From NCBI GenBank assembly GCA_021827225.1, contig JAKAXG010000019.1, positions 1-16,406 of the forward strand: DNA of 16,406 nt, written 5' to 3'. A program made the translations under genes and the position numbers. Origin of the DNA: Actinomycetes bacterium (GTDB lineage: Bacteria > Actinomycetota > Acidimicrobiia > Acidimicrobiales > Palsa-688). Below are positions 15,532 to 16,406 of this stretch, piece after piece (the stretch's first letter is position 1; the number at the start of each line of letters is the position of its first letter). A model generated the notes under the pieces. That model was not told the DNA's origin. It worked only from the letters and a program-made list of their open reading frames with translations, and did no database searches.

Positions 15532-15782
15532 GCCCCAAGCGGCCCGCCATCCGCCCGACCACCCCCAAGGGCCTGGCGCCCGGGCAGCGGGTGGAGATCG
15601 GCGACATCCGGGCCAAGCTCGAGGAGATACGCGGGGACACCGACCAGACCGCCGCCAAGGCCAAGCCCTACGCGGTGATGGCAGCCGTCGGCGGCGCGGT
15701 GGTGCTGGTGGGGGTGGCGTTCCTGCTGGGCCGGCGCCGGGGCCGGCGCAAGTCCACCTGGGTGGAGATCCGCCGGCTGTGA
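15528..15782 (+). CDS. Small single-span membrane protein, unknown function
   Basis: This 84-aa protein has a polar N-terminus with a charged helix (EIGDIRAKLEEIRGDTDQ at about 23-40), one membrane span at about 48-68, and then a strongly basic stretch RRRGRRK. That build is similar to DUF3618/YqjD-type anchors. It overlaps its upstream neighbour (ATGA) and its downstream neighbour (GTGA), so the three are made together. I cannot assign a function; the basic tail suggests the C-terminus stays in the cytoplasm. Confidence 0.7.
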   Translation: MSPKRPAIRPTTPKGLAPGQRVEIGDIRAKLEEIRGDTDQTAAKAKPYAVMAAVGGAVVLVGVAFLLGRRRGRRKSTWVEIRRL

Positions 15783-16027
15783 CCAAGGACGCCAAGAAGG
15801 GCAGGGACACTGCCGCCGGCCCGGCCCAGCGCCTCGTGCGGGCGGCCATGCGCCAGGGCTGGCGCCGGGGGGTGGTGGGCGGCAGCCCGGCCTGGACGGC
15901 GTTCGGCGGCCTGGCCCTGCTCGGCTACCTGACCGGCCGGGCCCTGCGCCGGGAGGCCGACGTGGTCTTCTCGGAGGAGCTGTTCCCGGGGGAGTCCATC
16001 CGCATCACCCACGAGGCCGGGTCCTGA
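15779..16027 (+). CDS. Small hypothetical protein with one hydrophobic segment
   Basis: This 82-aa protein has a basic N-terminus, a hydrophobic segment at about 36-52 (SPAWTAFGGLALLGYLT), then a polar tail with FPGESIRITHE at about 69-79. A Pro-Gly-Glu followed by a short beta strand is reminiscent of small proteins that accompany holin-X-like genes, but I do not know a named family. It overlaps the upstream gene by GTGA and ends the three-gene set. The open frame, composition and overlap make it a credible gene. Confidence 0.65.
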   Translation: MTKDAKKGRDTAAGPAQRLVRAAMRQGWRRGVVGGSPAWTAFGGLALLGYLTGRALRREADVVFSEELFPGESIRITHEAGS

Positions 16028-16064
16028 TCCCCAGCCCCGCGGGCACCGGCGCCGGCGCTTGATC

Positions 16065-16070
16065 CACAAT
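16065..16070 (+). promoter_or_regulatory. Possible -10 box of ttuB
   Basis: CACAAT lies exactly seven bases before the GTG start, the same spacing as the TAGGGT box at tkt. The match to TAnnnT is imperfect (C instead of T at the first position) and no -35 is clear. The 50-base gap before it holds GC-rich palindromic sequence but no clear terminator. Confidence 0.3.
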
Positions 16071-16077
16071 TGGGAAA

Positions 16078-16278
16078 GTGAAGATTCTGCTCCGCAACCC
16101 CCGCCGGGAGTTGGAGATGTCCGGACCTCTCGCCGTGTCGGCCCTTCTCGGCCGGCTGGAGATCAACCGCGAGTCGGTCCTGGTCATCGTCGACGGTTCC
16201 CTCGTCACCGGCGACGCCCGCATACCGGAATCGGCGACGGTGGAGATCCGGCCGGTGATCTCAGGGGGTGCCCTGTGA
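16078..16278 (+). CDS. ttuB: TtuB-like ubiquitin-fold sulfur carrier (MoaD/ThiS family)
   Basis: This 66-aa small beta-grasp protein probably carries sulfur as a C-terminal thiocarboxylate for tRNA 2-thiolation. The pattern is KILLRN at the start, a helix containing SALLGRL, then VLVIVDGSLVT and a final strand before the Gly-Gly. It fits ThiS/MoaD/TtuB in length and layout. Assignment to TtuB comes mainly from its partner: the stop overlaps the start of a TtuA-like gene as GTGA. The Gly-Gly at 63-64 is followed by Ala-Leu before the stop, whereas TtuB usually ends in Gly-Gly, so trimming may be needed. MoaD or ThiS roles are less likely given the neighbour. Confidence 0.78.
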   Translation: MKILLRNPRRELEMSGPLAVSALLGRLEINRESVLVIVDGSLVTGDARIPESATVEIRPVISGGAL

Positions 16279-16406
16279 AGTGCCGGGTCTGCCGGGAACC
16301 GGCGGTCATCGACATCCGCCGGCACAACGCCGGTTTCTGCCACCCCTGCTTCGTCAAGCACTGCACCGACCAGGTGGAGCGGGCCGTCGAGGCGTACCGG
16401 ATGTTC
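16275..16406 (+). CDS. ttuA: TtuA-like tRNA 2-thiolation enzyme (start only)
   Basis: Only 44 residues are visible. They form the N-terminal zinc-binding part of the TtuA/TtcA group of ATP-dependent tRNA thiolases: CRVC at residues 3-6 and CHPC at 22-25, followed by a helix with QVERAVEAYRMF. That helix matches the segment just before the PP-loop ATP site in TtuA. The PP-loop (SGGKDS) should lie just past the right edge. TtuA makes 2-thiouridine derivatives at position 54 of tRNA in thermophiles, using TtuB as sulfur donor; homologues occur in many non-thermophiles. The GTG start overlaps ttuB and has an AGGGGG upstream. Confidence 0.75.
   Translation, partial: MKCRVCREPAVIDIRRHNAGFCHPCFVKHCTDQVERAVEAYRMF

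Noticed and set aside
16028..16064. GC-rich palindromes before ttuB as a terminator
   Set aside because: The palindromes are short, lack a proper loop, and no T tract follows.
1..16406. tRNA, rRNA, CRISPR array, insertion sequence or mycofactocin precursor peptide
   Set aside because: Looked for on both strands by eye. No regularly spaced repeats, transposase-like frame, tRNA-like fold or IDGMCGVY-type coding end was found.

Overview
The window is about 16.4 kb of very GC-rich bacterial DNA, packed with genes and with no gap longer than about 70 bases. It looks like chromosomal sequence from a high-GC actinobacterium. The evidence is the tkt-tal-zwf-opcA-pgl gene order, the presence of OpcA, the mycofactocin-type FadH/OYE reductases, frequent GTG starts and promoters that look leaderless. 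A deep lineage such as the Acidimicrobiia is my guess; the sequence alone does not prove it.

Layout: 12 genes read leftward (minus strand) from about 14,509 to the left edge. In order of transcription they are a fatty acid desaturase, an unrecognised 129-aa protein, transketolase (tkt), transaldolase (tal), glucose-6-phosphate dehydrogenase (zwf), its assembly factor opcA, 6-phosphogluconolactonase (pgl), a LOG-family Rossmann protein, mycofactocin-type FadH/OYE oxidoreductases 1 and 2, an electron-transfer flavoprotein alpha subunit (fixB/etfA type), and the start of a FixC/ETF-quinone-oxidoreductase-type flavoprotein cut by the window edge. From tkt to fixC the genes overlap or lie within about 35 bases of each other, so they could form one long operon. 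A rightward set begins at 14,577: a stand-alone Lon N-terminal-domain protein, three tiny overlapping membrane-associated proteins, and a TtuB-like sulfur carrier overlapping the start of a TtuA-like tRNA 2-thiolation enzyme that runs off the right edge.

How the genes may work together: the pentose phosphate genes make NADPH and pentose phosphates. LOG-family enzymes release ribose 5-phosphate, which would feed the same pathway. The two OYE reductases resemble NADPH-using 2,4-dienoyl-CoA reductases, each with an intact Fe-S cysteine motif and a nucleotide-binding domain. ETF-alpha and FixC would pass electrons to the quinone pool. The most interesting feature is the physical fusion of the NADPH-producing pathway to this mycofactocin-linked redox module. 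None of the mycofactocin biosynthesis genes, nor an ETF beta subunit, is visible here.

I saw no tRNA, rRNA, CRISPR array, transposase or other sign of a mobile element.
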